Source: Candidatus Saccharimonadota bacterium
GTDB lineage: Bacteria > Patescibacteriota > Saccharimonadia > Saccharimonadales > Saccharimonadaceae
Assembly (NCBI GenBank): GCA_002861585.1
Contig: PJQJ01000025.1
Coordinates: 27,561 to 36,026, forward strand
DNA length: 8,466 nucleotides
Reading direction: 5' to 3'
Shown: in pieces, positions 6,067 to 8,466 of the stretch
How the letters are laid out: every line of letters begins with the position of its first letter
Numbering within the stretch: the stretch's first letter is position 1
Notes under the pieces: model-generated
Database searches by the model: none
Told to the model about the DNA's origin: nothing
What the model saw: only the letters and a program-made list of their open reading frames with translations
Made by a program: the position numbers and the translations under genes

Positions 6067-7149
6067 ATGAGTTTATCAATCGGTATCGTCGGCCTTCCGA
6101 ATGTCGGCAAATCTACACTATTCAATGCCCTTACGAACAATAATATTCTTGCGGCAAACTACCCTTTTGCAACTATCGAGCCAAACACTGGTATCGTGCC
6201 GGTTCCAGATGCACGCCTGCATCAGCTGCAAAAATTACATGACGCACAAAAAGTTATTCCTGCAACAGTTACTTTTGTTGATATTGCCGGCCTTGTTGCC
6301 GGTGCCAGCAAAGGTGAAGGCCTGGGTAATAAATTTCTGGCTAACATTCGTCAGTGCGACGCCATTGTTCATGTGGTACGCGCTTTTCAGAACAATGATA
6401 TTGTTCACGTGTCCGATAAGATTAACCCAAAAGACGATATCGATATCATTAATACAGAGCTTATCCTAGCCGATATTCAAACTGTTGAATCACGCTTACC
6501 TAAGGTAGACAAAGAAGCACGTGCTAACCCAAAGCTTCGCCCACAGGCTGAATACTTAAAAGAAGTACTCGCCCATCTACAGGCTGGAACGCCACTGCAC
6601 ACTGTGCCGACCCTGCAACCCGAACTCATCCAGGACCTACACCTGCTTACCGTTAAACCAGTTATTTACATGTTTAACGTTGATGAGGAAACACTTGCAA
6701 ACGAAGCGCTTCGACGACCTTTAGCTGAAATGGTATTGCCTGCACAGTCAGTATTCGTCTGCGCTAAGCTCGAAGAAGAATTACGAGGACTTGATGAAGT
6801 TGACGCACGAGAACTACTCGAGACCTATGGTGTGACCGAGCCTGGCCTAAATAAACTTATTCAAGCCGCCTATGACACTCTCGGTCTTCAAAGCTACCTT
6901 ACTGCCGGACCGAAAGAAGTACGCGCATGGACAATCAAAAAGGGCTCAACCGCTCCGCAAGCTGCTGGTGCAATTCACACTGATTTTGAACGTGGCTTTA
7001 TCGCAGCCTCAATCGTGGACTACAACGATCTCATCGAAGCCGGATCAGAGACTGCCGCTAAAGCCGCTGGAAAAGTTCGCACCGAGGGCAAAGAGTACGT
7101 CATGCAGCCCAACGACGTTGTTGAGTTTCGTTTTAACGTGAGTAAATAA
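6067..7149 (+). CDS. ychF: Ribosome-binding ATPase YchF (Obg-like, OLA1 family)
   Basis: 360 residues, the usual family length. YchF is a cytoplasmic TRAFAC-class P-loop protein that binds ribosomes and, unlike most relatives, hydrolyses ATP. Visible parts: P-loop GLPNVGKST (9-17); a switch region with YPFATIEPNTG (32-42); DIAGLVAGASKGEGLGN (72-88), the G3 motif with the long glycine-rich loop of YchF; and NVDE (204-207) in place of the GTPase NKxD, the change that fits ATP specificity. A coiled-coil stretch lies near 130-175, and a TGS-like C-terminal domain follows from about 280 (EVRAWTIKKGSTAPQAAGAI, then EGKEYVMQPNDVVEFRFNV at 340-358). The start at 6067 gives the family's normal N-terminus, MSLSIGIVGLPN. 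A GTG at 6043 in the same frame would add eight residues and overlap the promoter. It is divergent from the DUF3137-like gene and is probably transcribed alone. Confidence 0.96.
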   Translation: MSLSIGIVGLPNVGKSTLFNALTNNNILAANYPFATIEPNTGIVPVPDARLHQLQKLHDAQKVIPATVTFVDIAGLVAGASKGEGLGNKFLANIRQCDAIVHVVRAFQNNDIVHVSDKINPKDDIDIINTELILADIQTVESRLPKVDKEARANPKLRPQAEYLKEVLAHLQAGTPLHTVPTLQPELIQDLHLLTVKPVIYMFNVDEETLANEALRRPLAEMVLPAQSVFVCAKLEEELRGLDEVDARELLETYGVTEPGLNKLIQAAYDTLGLQSYLTAGPKEVRAWTIKKGSTAPQAAGAIHTDFERGFIAASIVDYNDLIEAGSETAAKAAGKVRTEGKEYVMQPNDVVEFRFNVSK

Positions 7150-7157
7150 TCCTTTAC

Positions 7158-7218
7158 TCTTAACGATTGGTACTTGCCTGCTTGGCGTTGCCAAGTAGAG
7201 ATGTATGAAACGTTAAGA
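7158..7218. repeat. Nested inverted repeats after ychF
   Basis: TCTTAACG (7158-7165) and CGTTAAGA (7211-7218) are perfect inverted copies. Inside them CTTGGC-GTT-GCCAAG (7181-7195) forms a hairpin, and TACTTG (7171-7176) can instead pair with CAAGTA (7192-7197). It lies just after the ychF stop but has no T run, so it is not a classical terminator. Its function is unknown. Confidence 0.45.
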
Positions 7219-7230
7219 TTGTGCGTGCCC

Positions 7231-7299
7231 CGGAGGGCACACGAAGGGCAGCAAGCTAGTCTGGTTGACTAGATGCGCGCTCGTTCGTGTGCCGCTCCG
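7231..7299. repeat. Large imperfect hairpin at the composition boundary
   Basis: CGGAGGGCACACGAA (7231-7245) is complementary to 7284-7299 with a single bulged base; the inner ten pairs (7236-7245 with 7284-7293) are perfect. The 38-base loop holds a second perfect hairpin, CTAGTC-TGGTT-GACTAG (7256-7272). An overlapping smaller hairpin, GTGCCC-CGGA-GGGCAC (7225-7240), competes for the left arm. It lies 22 bases past the stop of the LPYTG gene on the minus strand and may terminate it, although no T run follows. Terminators without a T tract are common in high-G+C bacteria. Confidence 0.55.
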
Positions 7300-7321
7300 A
7301 GGACTTGGTAGTGCGTGTTGC

Positions 7322-8466
7322 TCAGTACTGCACCGGGGGGTTGCGACGGCGCAGACCCAGCAGGACCAGGCCCCCCAGGACGACTGCCCCGAAACCAACA
7401 GCGACCAGTTGGCCGAGGCCGCTGATGCCCGTGTAGGGCAGCGAGTCACCGTAGACCGGTTCGTAGTACGCCGGCGGCTTCGGCCGGTAGGAGCTCACCG
7501 GCGGGTTGTAGCCCTCCACGTCGAACACCGGCTCCACGACATGACGAACCGACTGCGGCAGCGGGTTGGACGGGACGATCGGCCGGTAGTGGTTCCTACC
7601 GTCGTTGCCGTTCCCGTTGCCAGGGCTGGTGACGTTCTCGTCGTCAGGGGTGTTGCCCCTGTTGTCGTCACCGTGACCCGGCTGCTCGCCGCTGCCGCCG
7701 TCACCCTCGTCCCCGTCACCGGGGTCGGTCGGTGTGTCGCAGACGGCAGGACGCTCGGCCAGGAAGCTGGCGAGCACCGTGACACCTGTCTGGTCGTCCG
7801 TGAAGCTCGCGATGATGCGGTAGGCCCGCTTCTCGCCCGGCTTCAGGGACTCACCCTCCAGGACGAACTCGTCGCCCGAGGAGAGCTCCACACTGGCCTC
7901 CGTCCGCCACCCCTCGTCTGAGTGGTGGAGGGACTGGAGCGCGATGGCGACCTCGCCCTCACCGCGGTACTCGCCGGTCGCGAAGACCGTTGCGTACTCG
8001 CAGTCGGGCGTCGCGTAGTGCCCAGGGAAGTCATTCGGGTTGGGCACGACGACGGGGTTCTCACCCTCGTTGTCGTCACCGTCACCCGGCTGCTCGCCGC
8101 CGTTGTCACCGTCCCCGTCACCGGGGTTGGTGGTGCACGCGGGCAGCGTCAGCGACTTCGTGACCGTCGGCAGCCCCTTGAGCGCGAGCTCGAGGGACAG
8201 CGTGACACCCGGCACGTAGGGCGTGAAGGCCGCCGAAGCGGCGAGCTTCACGCCTGCCGGGATGACGACAGGCACCGTGACGGGCTCGTTCATGAACGGC
8301 CCGGTCACCCTGGCGGTACCGGTCAGGTCGTTCGTCAGCTTGGTGCTGTCGAACACGAGCGCGACCAGGCCGGTGTTGACACCGTTGATGACCTGACACT
8401 CAACCGTGGCCGTGAACACCGGCACGACGACGGGGTTCTCACCCTCGTTGTCGTCACCGTCACCCG
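7322..8466 (-). CDS. Sortase-anchored LPYTG surface protein with tandem modules (N-terminus beyond the right edge)
   Basis: 380 residues are visible; the frame stays open to the window edge. The C-terminus is a textbook cell-wall sorting signal: LPYTG (7427-7441), a hydrophobic stretch of about 20 residues, then LRRRNPPVQY. Upstream, two beta-rich modules of about 90 residues each begin and end with cysteine (VECQVINGV to LPACT; PDCEYATVF to PAVCD), joined by acidic Gly/Asp/Asn linkers (GDGDGDNGGEQPGDGDDN). A Pro/Tyr-rich spacer precedes the anchor. Such proteins are exported, linked to peptidoglycan by sortase and often act as adhesins or pilins. An internal GTG at 8425 is not a real start, since no signal peptide follows and a linker copy lies before it. 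G+C is 65-77% in counted lines against 37-45% to the left, so the gene is foreign or the contig is chimeric. Long open frames on its other strand are by-products of high G+C. Confidence 0.85.
   Translation of the reverse strand, partial: GDGDDNEGENPVVVPVFTATVECQVINGVNTGLVALVFDSTKLTNDLTGTARVTGPFMNEPVTVPVVIPAGVKLAASAAFTPYVPGVTLSLELALKGLPTVTKSLTLPACTTNPGDGDGDNGGEQPGDGDDNEGENPVVVPNPNDFPGHYATPDCEYATVFATGEYRGEGEVAIALQSLHHSDEGWRTEASVELSSGDEFVLEGESLKPGEKRAYRIIASFTDDQTGVTVLASFLAERPAVCDTPTDPGDGDEGDGGSGEQPGHGDDNRGNTPDDENVTSPGNGNGNDGRNHYRPIVPSNPLPQSVRHVVEPVFDVEGYNPPVSSYRPKPPAYYEPVYGDSLPYTGISGLGQLVAVGFGAVVLGGLVLLGLRRRNPPVQY
7661..7729. repeat. Linker repeat, diverged copy
   Basis: Aligns with 8069-8131 with a few substitutions and small in-frame gaps. 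It encodes the Gly/Asp-rich linker after the second cysteine-bounded module of the LPYTG protein. Confidence 0.6.
8043..8088. repeat. 46-bp exact direct repeat, internal copy
   Basis: Identical over 46 bases to 8421-8466, 378 bp (126 codons) apart and in frame. It encodes the linker ending GDGDDNEGENPVVVP in the LPYTG protein. Confidence 0.9.
8421..8466. repeat. 46-bp exact direct repeat, copy at the window end
   Basis: Matches 8043-8088 through the very last base of the window; the base on the inner side (8420 against 8042) already differs. The match may continue beyond the edge. Ending inside a repeat is what an assembler break would look like. Confidence 0.9.

Noticed and set aside
7158..7218. 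Integron attC-like site (TTAAC ... GTTAA pair with inner stem)
   Set aside because: The outer boxes do not match RYYYAAC/GTTRRRY at the ends, the spacers are unequal (5 and 13 bases), and the upstream gene is a housekeeping gene, not a cassette.
7265..7921. Plus-strand 218-codon open frame opposite the LPYTG gene
   Set aside because: It has Arg/Val/Ala-rich, featureless sequence caused by high G+C; the minus strand carries the sorting signal and modules.
8423..8425. GTG as the start of the LPYTG gene
   Set aside because: The frame is open upstream and encodes a copy of the internal linker, and no signal peptide follows the GTG, so the real start lies outside the window.

Overview
The left 7.2 kb looks like a chromosome fragment from a Patescibacteria/CPR-type bacterium, most likely a Saccharibacteria relative. 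The evidence is moderate G+C (37-45% in the lines I counted), a type IV pilus gene (pilM) beside large secreted beta-rich proteins of a kind I associate with that group, a DUF3137-like membrane protein, and ychF without a ribosome-binding site. No 16S rRNA or other decisive marker is present, so the phylum is an inference.

Layout: (1) 1-2848, minus strand: an apparent operon of a membrane-anchored TPR protein, a 656-residue secreted protein and the start of pilM, which runs off the left edge. The first two genes overlap by one base (TAATG). (2) 2849-3127: a divergent intergenic region with a good promoter for the minus operon, a perfect 16-bp palindrome, direct repeats and several possible RNA hairpins. 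(3) 3128-4738, plus strand: a secreted Ig-like plus right-handed beta-helix protein, followed by a strong bidirectional terminator. (4) 4907-5995, minus strand: a DUF3137-like membrane protein whose 3' side carries an out-of-frame, protein-like tail ending just before the terminator. (5) 6067-7149, plus strand: ychF, apparently leaderless. (6) 7150-7321: an intergenic region packed with inverted repeats, where base composition jumps. (7) 7322 to the right edge, minus strand: a very G+C-rich (65-77% in the lines I counted) sortase-anchored LPYTG surface protein with tandem modules, incomplete at its N-terminus.

Regions 1 and 3 together suggest a cell-surface and attachment theme: pilus assembly, a secreted protein co-transcribed with it, and a divergently transcribed secreted beta-helix protein that may share regulation. 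ychF is a housekeeping gene. The LPYTG gene looks actinobacterial in composition and architecture. It is either a recent acquisition or an assembly/amplification chimera, and the sequence alone cannot decide. The window ends exactly within a 46-bp perfect repeat of that gene, which fits an assembly break.
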